Positions 16,618 through 24,852 are shown, numbered from the stretch's first letter. The stretch is 33,891 nt of DNA from Sulfurimonas sp. (GCA_027019325.1 JALUWT010000017.1:1-33891), one strand, 5' to 3'. Made by a program: numbers and translations. Notes: generated by a model from the sequence alone, not told the origin.

Positions 16618-17610
16618 TTTTTCTTCCCAGTATTTTCTTATTTTGTTTGTTAGTGCGTTTGGTAATGGAACATAACCAAGGCTAGAAGCGATATCTGCAC
16701 CGTTTTTGTATGACCAATTATAGAATGCTGTTACTTTCTTATCCATAGCTTTATGCTCTTTTGGAAGAAGAATAAATGTTGCTGCTACGATAGGGTAAGA
16801 TTTTGCACCTGCAGGATCTGCGATAACTGCATAGAAATCTTTTCTAGGATCAAAACTAGCTTTTGCCGCACTCTCTTGAAATGCTGAAAGTTTTGGTTTG
16901 ATGTAGTAGCCTTCTCTATTTTCTAGTGTTGCCATAGAAATACCATTTGATTTTGCATCCGCATAGTCCATATAACCTACAGAGTATGGAGTTTGCTTGA
17001 TAAGTGCGCCAACACCTGGATTACCTTTACCGCCTACATGATGATTACCTGGCCATGTTACAGATTTTTTAGCACCAAATGTGTTTCTCCATTCTAAGTT
17101 ACTTTTTGCAAGGTAGTAAGTAAAGTTAAAAGTTGTACCACTCGCATCTGAACGATGAACAAAAGTTAGTTTTTTGTGTGGTAAGTGTGCATTTGGATTG
17201 CTCATTGTGATAAGTTTGTTATCCCAGTATTTAATGTGACCTAAAGCTATCTCAGCAATTGCTGCACGACTTAGTTTGATATTATTGTGGTTTGGAATAT
17301 TGTATGCCATAGTAATTGCACCAACAACTGCTGGGAATTGGTAAAGATTATGTTTTTTTAGTGTTCTTGGAGTAAGAGGTTTATCGCTACCACCGAAGTT
17401 TGATTGTCTTGCTTCGATATGTTTGATACCAGCACCAGAACCCTCACTAATATAGTCAATTTTGATACCAGTATCTTTGTTATATGCCTTAATCCATTGT
17501 TGATACACTGAATATGGAAAAGAAGCTCCACTTCCTTTGATTACATCATTAGCCATAAGACCACCAGCTAAAACTGAAGTTGCAAGAGCAAGTTTAAGTA
17601 CTTTTGTCAT
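16606..17610 (-). CDS. pstS: Periplasmic phosphate-binding protein PstS
   Basis: A 334-residue exported protein. The signal peptide is MTKVLKLALATSVLAGGLMA, with probable cleavage after the final Ala before NDVIKGSG. Phosphate-site segments of the PstS family are clear: GSGASFPYSVYQQW, SEGSGAGIKHIEAR, FGGSDKPL and VHRSDASGTTFNFTYYL. It delivers phosphate to PstCA. It precedes pstC by 155 bases and has its own Pho-type promoter with a good ribosome site (AAGGTG). A structured gap separates it from the permease genes, which would allow the binding protein to be made in excess. Confidence 0.96.
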   Translation of the reverse strand: MTKVLKLALATSVLAGGLMANDVIKGSGASFPYSVYQQWIKAYNKDTGIKIDYISEGSGAGIKHIEARQSNFGGSDKPLTPRTLKKHNLYQFPAVVGAITMAYNIPNHNNIKLSRAAIAEIALGHIKYWDNKLITMSNPNAHLPHKKLTFVHRSDASGTTFNFTYYLAKSNLEWRNTFGAKKSVTWPGNHHVGGKGNPGVGALIKQTPYSVGYMDYADAKSNGISMATLENREGYYIKPKLSAFQESAAKASFDPRKDFYAVIADPAGAKSYPIVAATFILLPKEHKAMDKKVTAFYNWSYKNGADIASSLGYVPLPNALTNKIRKYWEEKGIK

Positions 17611-17640
17611 TTATTACACCTTTTAAATTTAAGTTGTGGA

Positions 17641-17673
17641 AGTATAAAACACTAAGGTTACAAATTGATTACA
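17641..17673 (-). promoter_or_regulatory. Pho-type promoter of pstS
   Basis: Minus strand: TGTAATC-AATT-TGTAACC (box 17656-17673), nine bases, then TATACT (17641-17646) in the context TTTTATACTTCC. The phosphate-porin promoter has the same TTTTATACTTCC context at the same spacing. Confidence 0.8.
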
Positions 17674-17693
17674 TACAATTTGCAATTTTTGTA

Positions 17694-18836
17694 TTAAAAC
17701 TTTATGATAGCATCTAACTGCACACGCTCATAATCTGCTGCTGGCTTTGTAGCTTTTTTCCCTGCAAAAAGTGTATCAAAAAAGAATGTTCCAGCAAGGT
17801 ATGTGTTTTTGCCAAATTTATATTTTGCTCTTATGGCATGTCCTTTAGCAGCACTACCACCACCAAAATTATCAGAGTCACTATGCGCACCGAGTACTGC
17901 ATCCGCTTGAAGATAAGTATAAGAATACTTCACTTGCCAATCATAAACACGTTTTGCTTTACCAAATTGTACTGCCACATCATATCCAAAGTTTTTATTA
18001 CTTGCGGCAGAGTTATATACTGTTGAAGCGGCAAATGCAAGTGGCTTACTTATTACATCTTTTAATTTGAATTCTCCAAATGCTTCTACAATATGGTAAT
18101 TATTTTCAAAGACACCATTTACTAAAGTGTTCCCCATGCCTGTATTTTTATTAGTGCCATAAATAGGCGTATTTCCTTTAATACCAGTGTAGTAATAAAC
18201 AGCTGCACCTAAGTTTAACTGAGAATTTTCTAATTTCATTTTTTGTACATATTGTGCAAAAAAGAGGTTGATACTGTTTTTTGCAGTAACCTGCTCCGCA
18301 TATGTTGGCTGATTGACACCTAAGTTGATGATGCGAGAGTCATTTTCATAGTTATAACTTATACCATTGAATGAGATGTCATTATCCCAAATAAGCTGAG
18401 ACTTTATCGGTCTATATAGCATATAGGGATGTCTTCCAGCTTTTAATGTAGAGTCTCCTTTTTTATATGTAATATCTAAAATGTTAAATCTTAGTGACTG
18501 CCAAAAGTAATCACTTAAAGGTTTGTTATCTAAAAATGTTTGATTACCAGAAGTTGGATTTCCGTAGCCACTTCTCATACCAACGTCAAATTTGAGATTT
18601 TTAGTTAAATCAAAAGCTGATACTAGTCTTAATCTATATCTATTGTGATACGTTGATTTGTTTGTACTTTCAGTTGCATCTTTATAAAAAGTTTCTTTAC
18701 TCTCATAGCGTAATCTGAGATCACCTTTGAAATGAAATCTATCTAGAAATTTTTCTTCTGTAGTTGTTATTGTCTCTGCGTTCATAGCAGTTCCTAAAGT
18801 GAGTACAGCTAAAGCTGATAAAACGATTTTTTTCAT
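17694..18836 (-). CDS. Outer-membrane putative porin (Porin_5-like)
   Basis: A 380-residue outer-membrane beta-barrel protein. The ORF track starts at 18938, but the ATG at 18836 is chosen because it has AAGGAAA upstream and directly begins a signal peptide, MKKIVLSALAVLTLGTAMNA. The mature protein has alternating aromatic/polar strands and ends in LDAIIKF, the terminal Phe needed for barrel assembly. Segments such as FKGDLRLRYESKE and LKAGRHPYMLYRP resemble the putative porin family PF16930. It sits beside pstS, but no Pho-type box was found upstream, only a TATAAT-like -10 in an A/T-rich region. The substrate is unknown. Confidence 0.8.
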   Translation of the reverse strand: MKKIVLSALAVLTLGTAMNAETITTTEEKFLDRFHFKGDLRLRYESKETFYKDATESTNKSTYHNRYRLRLVSAFDLTKNLKFDVGMRSGYGNPTSGNQTFLDNKPLSDYFWQSLRFNILDITYKKGDSTLKAGRHPYMLYRPIKSQLIWDNDISFNGISYNYENDSRIINLGVNQPTYAEQVTAKNSINLFFAQYVQKMKLENSQLNLGAAVYYYTGIKGNTPIYGTNKNTGMGNTLVNGVFENNYHIVEAFGEFKLKDVISKPLAFAASTVYNSAASNKNFGYDVAVQFGKAKRVYDWQVKYSYTYLQADAVLGAHSDSDNFGGGSAAKGHAIRAKYKFGKNTYLAGTFFFDTLFAGKKATKPAADYERVQLDAIIKF

Positions 18837-18990
18837 CTTCTGTTTCCTTGTTATATTGTTAAGTATTATAGTTTTATGTTTTGTATATATTGCAAAGTTG
18901 AGCCCATAGGCAAAGAATTTGAAAAAGTGAACAAACAAATATAAAACAATATCTATGAGTTCAAACTTTGAATATATAAAGGGTTAGTGT

Positions 18991-19308
18991 TTACGAGTGT
19001 AATATGGGAGGTTTGTATAATGAATAGTTGTTTTTATATGAATAGAGATAGAGTTGATAACCTGGTTGTGGAGTAGAAAAAGTGTTAAAAACATAAGTTA
19101 TAAAAGCATCAAAAAGCATTGTTGTCTTTGCTTTTTCTTCGAGTTTGTCTTCAAGATCTTTGTCAAGCTCTTTGTCCTGTGTGTCTACACTCTTTTCACT
19201 GCAGTTTTCTATCATATTAGCATCTACAACAGGAGCAGCGAGGACAAATAATGAAAAAACTATCATCATAACATGAAGTAAACGTTTTACATCTGTATGT
19301 ATTGTCAT
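18991..19308 (-). CDS. Small exported protein of unknown function, Pho-type promoter
   Basis: A 105-residue protein that I do not recognise. Residues ~8-31 form a hydrophobic export segment (LLHVMMIVFSLFVLAAPVVDA), probably a signal peptide. A highly charged stretch follows (KELDKDLEDKLEEKAK), likely helical, and then an aromatic C-terminal part rich in Tyr and Phe (GYQLYLYSYKNNYSLYK). AGGAGC lies five bases before the ATG, and a Pho-type promoter stands upstream, divergent from that of the phosphate porin. A good ribosome site plus a dedicated promoter make a real gene likely. A periplasmic or envelope role in phosphate limitation is inferred from context only. Confidence 0.7.
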   Translation of the reverse strand: MTIHTDVKRLLHVMMIVFSLFVLAAPVVDANMIENCSEKSVDTQDKELDKDLEDKLEEKAKTTMLFDAFITYVFNTFSTPQPGYQLYLYSYKNNYSLYKPPILHS

Positions 19309-19339
19309 GCTGAGCTCCTATGTGAAAATTGATGTCGTA

Positions 19340-19372
19340 ATAATAGAGAAAGAAGATTACGAGAAGGTTACA
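19340..19372 (-). promoter_or_regulatory. Pho-type promoter of the 105-residue exported protein
   Basis: Minus strand: TGTAACC-TTCT-CGTAATC (box 19355-19372), nine bases, then TATTAT (19340-19345). The second repeat has one change (CGTAA for TGTAA). It forms the left half of a divergent double operator. Confidence 0.7.
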
Positions 19373-19405
19373 AGAACACACTTATTTTGTAACCTTCTTG
19401 TAATC
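19355..19405. repeat. 19-base inverted repeat forming a divergent double Pho-type operator
   Basis: GATTACGAGAAGGTTACAA (19355-19373) and TTGTAACCTTCTTGTAATC (19387-19405) are complementary at 18 of 19 positions around a 13-base spacer. Each arm holds one TGTAA direct-repeat box pointing outward, one toward each of the divergent genes. Confidence 0.85.
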
Positions 19406-19420
19406 AAGTAATTTTATACT
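19388..19420 (+). promoter_or_regulatory. Pho-type promoter of the phosphate porin
   Basis: Plus strand: TGTAACC-TTCT-TGTAATC (box 19388-19405), nine bases, then TATACT (19415-19420). The site is the right arm of the inverted repeat. The ATG lies 37 bases after the -10 box, with AAAAGGAA as the ribosome site. Confidence 0.8.
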
Positions 19421-19457
19421 TCCGCCGAACAAACGAAAAACAAAAAGGAATTCACAA

Positions 19458-20702
19458 ATGAAAAGAATCGTTTTATCAGCTTTAGCTGCTTTAACTCTAG
19501 GCTCAGTTGCTGCAAATGCAGGAGTTACAAAATTATACCAAGATGCAAATGGTCAAGTTTTTACTAAGGCGGGTGAAGGTCGTACTTTACTTAAAACACC
19601 AACACCTGTTTTTTCTCATGCAGATAAATTGAAGTTTTCAGGCCAAACTTTTATAGGATATAAAAGTACACATTATGCAGATAGTAATACACCAAGTCAG
19701 CAAGACTTTGAAATTCGTCGTGGTTATTTTCAACTAAAAGCATATCTTTTAGATGATCCAAAATCTTACTACCGTGTTACGATGGATGTAACTAGAGAAG
19801 GAGCAACAACAGCTACAACTAATGGAAGTATGATAGTTCGTGCAAAATATGCTTACTTAAACCTACATAATGTTTTACCTGTAACAAGTCTTGAAATAGG
19901 TCTTGCACATCGTCCTTGGCATGATTATGAAGAGCACAACTCTTGGATGTACAGAAGTATTTCAGAAATTTTGATTGAAAATCACAACTCTGCTCACCTT
20001 TCTAGCTCAGCTGACTTTGGAGTAATGGCTAAAACTAGAACAAAATACTTTGATGCAGATTACGGTGTGTTTAACGGTGAAGGGTATCACTCTGCACAAG
20101 TATCAAATGGTATGAGTTTAGAGTGGAGATTCACAGGCCACTTGCTTGGTACTCAATCACATCATCATCCTGAAAAGCATACATACTTTGATGCATCATT
20201 CTTTGGTCAATTGAACTATAAACACTCTGCAGTAACTCAAGATACAAGCTATGTTCTTACAGATACAAATGGTAATACTCATAATGTTAGTGCTTCAAAA
20301 ACAATTGGTTATGATGATTTAAAATTTTATGGACTACATAGTGTATTTAATATGCCGGCATTTCTTATATCAGCTCAGTATGTTACATCGACAAATACAT
20401 CTAAGAATCAAGCAACACATGCTTCTAAAGGTTCGGGTAGAGGTTATAGTGTAAATGCAGGGTATCGTATGGGTAGTGAACATCAATACAAAGTATTTGC
20501 TAGATATGACAAGTGGACTCCAGATGTAAAAACTGGTGCTATAGAGTATGCTAGAAAAACAGAAATTGCGGGTGCAGCATGGAGACAAAATAGTAATGTT
20601 GAATGGATAGCTAATGTTACTATTGATAACAATCAATATGCTGCAAATACTGCTAATCCTAAATCAACTGCTTATATGTTGACAACGCAAATAGATTTCT
20701 AA
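19458..20702 (+). CDS. Phosphate-selective porin, OprO/OprP-like
   Basis: A 414-residue outer-membrane barrel with signal peptide MKRIVLSALAALTLGSVAANA. The first strands, FSGQTFIGYKSTHY and QDFEIRRGYFQLKAYLLDD followed by SYYRVTMDV, match the Porin_O_P family (PF07396). The C-terminus ends YMLTTQIDF with the terminal Phe of outer-membrane barrels. A Pho-type promoter stands directly upstream and the pst genes are nearby, so uptake of phosphate or polyphosphate across the outer membrane in starvation is well supported. A His-rich loop (SHHHPEKH) occurs mid-protein. Confidence 0.87.
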   Translation: MKRIVLSALAALTLGSVAANAGVTKLYQDANGQVFTKAGEGRTLLKTPTPVFSHADKLKFSGQTFIGYKSTHYADSNTPSQQDFEIRRGYFQLKAYLLDDPKSYYRVTMDVTREGATTATTNGSMIVRAKYAYLNLHNVLPVTSLEIGLAHRPWHDYEEHNSWMYRSISEILIENHNSAHLSSSADFGVMAKTRTKYFDADYGVFNGEGYHSAQVSNGMSLEWRFTGHLLGTQSHHHPEKHTYFDASFFGQLNYKHSAVTQDTSYVLTDTNGNTHNVSASKTIGYDDLKFYGLHSVFNMPAFLISAQYVTSTNTSKNQATHASKGSGRGYSVNAGYRMGSEHQYKVFARYDKWTPDVKTGAIEYARKTEIAGAAWRQNSNVEWIANVTIDNNQYAANTANPKSTAYMLTTQIDF

Positions 20703-20747
20703 ACTAAAACACAAATTTCAAATTTCATTTCTCCCCTTGTTTATGAT

Positions 20748-20768
20748 TGAAGCCCAAAAAGGGCTTCA
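20748..20768. terminator. Shared hairpin between convergent porin and desaturase genes
   Basis: TGAAGCCC and GGGCTTCA form an eight-pair stem with an AAAAA loop, between two converging stop codons. Neither strand has a good U-tract after the stem, so it is at best a weak bidirectional terminator. Confidence 0.5.
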
Positions 20769-20771
20769 TGA

Positions 20772-21974
20772 TTAAACTCCTTCTACGCGTAAAACTTTCG
20801 TATTTCCGACCATTAATTCAATAGTCATAAAAAATCTTTTCCAGACTGATTCTTGACGATATTCTAAGTTGTGTTTTTTACAGATCTCTTTTACAATGGG
20901 CTGCATTTTTTGATAAAAAGAGTGGGGCATATTTGGGAAAAGATGATGCTCTACCTGATAGTTTAAAAAGCCATGTAAAAAATCGATGAGGTCCGTTCCT
21001 GTATTGTAATTAACACTACCCATGATTTGACGTAGATAGTACTCACCTTGTGATTTGTGTGGTGTTTCAAATTGATAGATATCTTCTGCAGAGTGATTCG
21101 GAACGATAACTAAAAAGGAGTGCAGATTTGCAAAAAATTCTCCTAAAAGTAAAAATCCAAAAACGATACTAACGGTATGCCATCCAAAAGGTAAAAAGAG
21201 CAAAGGTAAAAAGAGAAACTGAAAAAGCCCATAAGGAAGATAATACTCTAACCAAAGCTCACGCCCACTTTTTGTAAAAGGAGAGTATTCAAGATGCTGT
21301 GTCTCACGCAATTTTTGAACTTTTGCATCTTTGTTCTTTAAGATTCTGAGTGTATTTGGTGCATAGTAGAGTATTTTCCAAAAAGCGGCAAAAATGTAAA
21401 TAACGGTATATTTCATCCACATAGGAATCTTTTTTTTATGCAACCATTCGAGATTTTTTTCTACATTGTCAGGGTCATCAAGTTCACCTAAATGGTAGTG
21501 GTGCATAATGTTGTGCTCATATGCCCAAGCATCGGGTTTTATCCAGTCTAGCCAGTCAATATATCTACGATTTCCTGCTGCAAAACCAGCTTTTGTATAT
21601 CTGTATGGAATGTTAGGCACCTTGTCATAAGCACCATGCAGAATTGGGTGTGTGACATTGGACCACCTTGCGACATTACCAACACCGATTAAAAAAGCAC
21701 CTAAAATGCCAACTGTATAGAAAATAAAAGATGAAAAAGAGACATTGAAAAAACTTGTGATGCCAATAAAAGCTATAAATAAAAAGCCTGAGATTGTTGC
21801 AAAACGTCCCCAACGTTCTAGTTTTAAAAGATGTTCAAAATCTTTTTGTCCGACTTGAATGCTTTTTTTGATTGTATCTATATCACGCTGAAGCTGCCAC
21901 TGGTCAACTTTATGATAGGGTGAATATTCTTTATCTTTGTTTGCTAATGTTTCCTGAGAGGTAAATTTTGACAA
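20772..21974 (-). CDS. Membrane fatty acid desaturase (front-end-like, QxxHH type)
   Basis: A 400-residue integral membrane di-iron desaturase. Histidine boxes are visible in order: HPILHGAYDK, HNIMHHYHLGE, LHSFLVIVPNH and QVEHHLFPNMPH. Hydrophobic helices lie around residues ~58-78, ~82-98 and ~245-290. The final box with Gln in place of the first His (QVEHH) is typical of acyl-lipid front-end desaturases such as the delta-5/delta-6 types, but regioselectivity cannot be read from the sequence. It introduces double bonds in membrane acyl chains and so adjusts fluidity. It is transcribed alone, convergent with the phosphate porin and divergent from ilvE. Confidence 0.9.
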   Translation of the reverse strand: MSKFTSQETLANKDKEYSPYHKVDQWQLQRDIDTIKKSIQVGQKDFEHLLKLERWGRFATISGFLFIAFIGITSFFNVSFSSFIFYTVGILGAFLIGVGNVARWSNVTHPILHGAYDKVPNIPYRYTKAGFAAGNRRYIDWLDWIKPDAWAYEHNIMHHYHLGELDDPDNVEKNLEWLHKKKIPMWMKYTVIYIFAAFWKILYYAPNTLRILKNKDAKVQKLRETQHLEYSPFTKSGRELWLEYYLPYGLFQFLFLPLLFLPFGWHTVSIVFGFLLLGEFFANLHSFLVIVPNHSAEDIYQFETPHKSQGEYYLRQIMGSVNYNTGTDLIDFLHGFLNYQVEHHLFPNMPHSFYQKMQPIVKEICKKHNLEYRQESVWKRFFMTIELMVGNTKVLRVEGV

Positions 21975-22116
21975 TATTTCTACTCCATTTTTTTTGGAAT
22001 TATATATAAATAATATTTAAGTTACGTATAATTAAAGCATATAGTAAAAAATATTTTATGGAATGTAAATACCATTTTGGATAAAATAGCATTACTTATA
22101 ATAATTGGAGATTTTA

Positions 22117-23037
22117 ATGGACGCAGCCAAATATATTTGGATGAATGGAGAATTTGTAGCTTGGGAAGATGCTAAAGTACATGTTTTAACACATACTATT
22201 CATTATGGAAATGGTGTTATTGAAGGAACAAAAGCATATAAAACAGAGAAAGGGTATGCAATTTTTCGTTTAAATGACCATACGAAAAGATTAAAAGAGT
22301 CAGCAAAAATGACACTTATTGACATACCTTATACGGTTGAAGAGTTGAATTTAGCACAGATAGAGTTAGTACGTAAAAATGAGTTCACGGGGGACAATGT
22401 CTATTTGCGTCCTTTTTCATTTTTGGGCTATGGCGTTATGGGTCTGTACCATAAAGATGCTCCGGTTGAGACTGCGGTTGCTGCGTGGGAGTGGGGTGCG
22501 TACCTTGGCGAAGAAGGTATGCGCAAAGGCATTCGTCTTAAAATTGTCTCTATGACACGCCCTGCAAATACTTCAAACATGGGAAAAGCAAAAGCAACAG
22601 CGAACTACCTTAACTCACAAATGGCAAAATATGAGGCTATTGACTGTGGTTATGATGAAGCACTGTTACTTGATGACCAGGGTTATGTTGCAGAAGCGAG
22701 TGGCGCTTCATTTTTTATGATAAAAGATGGTGAGATAATTACACCGCCAAGTGACAATGCCCTCGCATCCATTACACAAAAAATGGTCATAGAGATGGCA
22801 GAAGATATGGGCTACACGGTAACACGCCGAAGAATTACAAGAGAAGAAGTCTATGTGGCAGATGAGGCGTTTTTAACAGGGACAGCGGCTGAGATTACAC
22901 CTATTGCTCTTGTAGATGCAAGAGAGATTGGATGTGGCTCACGCGGAGAGACAACAGCAATTATTCAAAGTTCTTACTTTGACATTGTTTTTGGAAGAAA
23001 TAAAAAATACGAACACTACTTAACATACGTAGATTAA
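22117..23037 (+). CDS. ilvE: Branched-chain amino acid aminotransferase
   Basis: A 306-residue PLP-dependent fold-IV aminotransferase that performs the last step of valine, leucine and isoleucine synthesis. The family motifs are WMNGEFVAWEDAKVHVLTH, HYGNGVIEGTKAY, the lysine-containing GKAKATANYLNSQ and the cofactor-site segment EASGASFFMI. The ORF-track start at 22105 is TTG; the ATG at 22117 is preferred on family length and because TTGGAG lies at proper spacing before it. It heads a plus-strand run with the SPFH protein gene and hisIE. Confidence 0.95.
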   Translation: MDAAKYIWMNGEFVAWEDAKVHVLTHTIHYGNGVIEGTKAYKTEKGYAIFRLNDHTKRLKESAKMTLIDIPYTVEELNLAQIELVRKNEFTGDNVYLRPFSFLGYGVMGLYHKDAPVETAVAAWEWGAYLGEEGMRKGIRLKIVSMTRPANTSNMGKAKATANYLNSQMAKYEAIDCGYDEALLLDDQGYVAEASGASFFMIKDGEIITPPSDNALASITQKMVIEMAEDMGYTVTRRRITREEVYVADEAFLTGTAAEITPIALVDAREIGCGSRGETTAIIQSSYFDIVFGRNKKYEHYLTYVD

Positions 23038-23050
23038 AAAAGGAAAAAAT

Positions 23051-24160
23051 TTGAAAGAAAACATACTAATGGCATCAGATATGAATGACTATTTTAACAA
23101 AAAAAAGAGTGAAGGCGGTGGCTATAAGCAATCAAACTCAGGCGGTAACAGTGGAGGCCCAAGCGGTCCGCAAATGCCAAATATGAACTTTAATTTCGGT
23201 GGCGGTAAAGCGGCTTTTTTATATGTTCTTATTGGTTTAGTGATAGTTTTGATTTTGGCAAAACCTTTTACAATTATTCAAGAGGGTGAACGCGGGATTT
23301 TAAGTACAAATGGTAAATATCAGGAACAGGCACTGCTGCCGGGACTTCATTTTATAGTTCCTATCATCCAAAAAGTCTATACAGTCGATACGAAAGTCCG
23401 TATCATTAACTATGCATCTCACTTGGAAACAAATACAGGCAGAGAGTCAGGTATTGTCGGTAAACGTGCCATAACAGTTCTTGATAAACGTGGACTTCCT
23501 GTCTCCATCGAACTTACGGTGCAGTATAGACTCAATGCACAATTTGCAGCGCAGACTATCTCTAATTGGGGATTTACATGGGAAGACAAAATCATCAATC
23601 CTGTCGTGCGTGATGTTGTACGTAATGTTGTCGGTCAGTATGATGCAGAATCACTCCCTATGATACGTGATAAAATTGCAGCAGAGATAGAGGCAGGCTT
23701 GAGAAAGAACATCGCAAGTTTGAAAAACTCTCCTGTTATTTTACAATCAGTACAGCTGCGTGATATTATCTTGCCTACAAAAGTAAAAGATCAAATAGAG
23801 CGTGTCCAAATCGCAAAACAAGAGGTTCAAAAAGCAGAGCAGGACGTACAGCGTGCAAAACAAGACGCACTGAAAAAAGCGGCTCAGGCGCAAGGTGTGG
23901 CAGATCAGGCAAGAATTGAAGCCAAAGGTAAAGCAGATGCTATTACTATAAATGCTGATGCACAAGCAAAAGCGAACCTGCTTATTTCAAAATCATTAAC
24001 AACAAAACTGCTTCAATTAAAGCAAATACAGGTACAAGGAAAGTTCAATGATGCATTGCGTGATAACAAAGATGCTAAAATCTTCTTAACGCCTGGTGGT
24101 TCTACTCCAAATATCTGGGTAGATACGAAAGATGTGAAACAAAGAACAACGGCACGCTGA
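23051..24160 (+). CDS. SPFH/prohibitin-family membrane protein (HflK-like)
   Basis: A membrane-anchored SPFH (band 7) protein, up to 369 residues. A Gly/Asn/Ser-rich cytoplasmic N-terminus (~10-50) precedes one hydrophobic helix (~55-73). Then come the SPFH domain (IIQEGERGILSTNGKY, LLPGLHFIVPIIQKV) and an Ala/Gln/Lys-rich coiled coil (~240-310). Such proteins form large membrane rings and, as HflK/HflC, modulate the FtsH protease. A second HflC-like partner is not in the window. The start is uncertain. TTG at 23051 has AGGA six bases upstream and is used here, whereas ATG at 23069 (MASDMNDYFNKKK) looks more like family N-termini but has no clear ribosome site. Confidence 0.85.
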   Translation: MKENILMASDMNDYFNKKKSEGGGYKQSNSGGNSGGPSGPQMPNMNFNFGGGKAAFLYVLIGLVIVLILAKPFTIIQEGERGILSTNGKYQEQALLPGLHFIVPIIQKVYTVDTKVRIINYASHLETNTGRESGIVGKRAITVLDKRGLPVSIELTVQYRLNAQFAAQTISNWGFTWEDKIINPVVRDVVRNVVGQYDAESLPMIRDKIAAEIEAGLRKNIASLKNSPVILQSVQLRDIILPTKVKDQIERVQIAKQEVQKAEQDVQRAKQDALKKAAQAQGVADQARIEAKGKADAITINADAQAKANLLISKSLTTKLLQLKQIQVQGKFNDALRDNKDAKIFLTPGGSTPNIWVDTKDVKQRTTAR

Positions 24161-24162
24161 GA

Positions 24163-24843
24163 ATGGAAGAAATTTTAAATAGAGTAGACTGGCAAAAGCA
24201 GGAGCTTCTGCCAGTTATCATTCAGGACTCTACAACAAATGAAGTGTTGATGATGGCTTACATGAACCGTGAGGCCTTGGAGCTTTCACTCAAAACAAAA
24301 ATCGCACATTATTTCTCACGCTCGAAACAGCGTATCTGGAAAAAAGGTGAAAGCAGTGGACATACGCAGGAGATAGAATCTTTTAACATCGACTGCGATA
24401 ATGACACACTGCTTATAAAAGTAAAACAAAATGGTGTAGCATGCCACACTGGCAGAAAATCGTGCTTTTTTACAGAACTTGAAAGTGGCACAGTTGCCAG
24501 TGAAGTTGAAATAAATACACAAGCTGCCTATGGCATTATAGATACACTTTACCATACAATCCAAGAGCGTAAAAATGCAGACCCAGAAACTTCTTGGACA
24601 GCGAAACTTTTAAGTAAAGGTGAAAATACGATACTTAAAAAAGTTGTAGAAGAAGCTGGAGAGTACTGTTTCGCACATAAAGATAATGATGAGCCAGAGA
24701 TGGTTTATGAAGCAGCTGACCTTACATACCATATGCTTGTAGCGCTTGCTTCAAAAAATATTTCGCCCGATAGAATTAAACAAGAGCTTGCTCGTAGATT
24801 TGGTATGAGTGGCATAGAAGAAAAAAATTCGAGAGTAGATTAA
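24163..24843 (+). CDS. hisIE: Bifunctional phosphoribosyl-AMP cyclohydrolase / phosphoribosyl-ATP pyrophosphatase
   Basis: A 226-residue fusion performing the second and third steps of histidine synthesis. HisI domain (~1-115): MAYMNREALELS, the metal-site motif NIDCDNDTLLIKV and the zinc-site VACHTGRKSCFF. HisE domain (~125-226): LYHTIQERK and the helical metal motif KKVVEEAGE, followed by YEAADLTYHMLV. The gene starts two bases after the SPFH gene stop, indicating one transcript. Confidence 0.96.
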   Translation: MEEILNRVDWQKQELLPVIIQDSTTNEVLMMAYMNREALELSLKTKIAHYFSRSKQRIWKKGESSGHTQEIESFNIDCDNDTLLIKVKQNGVACHTGRKSCFFTELESGTVASEVEINTQAAYGIIDTLYHTIQERKNADPETSWTAKLLSKGENTILKKVVEEAGEYCFAHKDNDEPEMVYEAADLTYHMLVALASKNISPDRIKQELARRFGMSGIEEKNSRVD

Positions 24844-24852
24844 GTAAACCAT

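Noticed and set aside
18837-18990. A Pho-type promoter for the Porin_5-like gene.
   Set aside because: No TGTAA direct repeat is present; only an A/T-rich region with a TATAAT-like hexamer.
20870-20900. TTACA repeat pair inside the desaturase gene as a further Pho-type box.
   Set aside because: The spacing is 13 bases rather than 11, it lies within coding sequence, and no -10 follows.
22018-22100. Imperfect inverted repeat ATTTTATGG / CCATTTTGGATAAAAT before ilvE.
   Set aside because: The arms need a seven-base interruption to pair, and the region is too AT-rich to judge.
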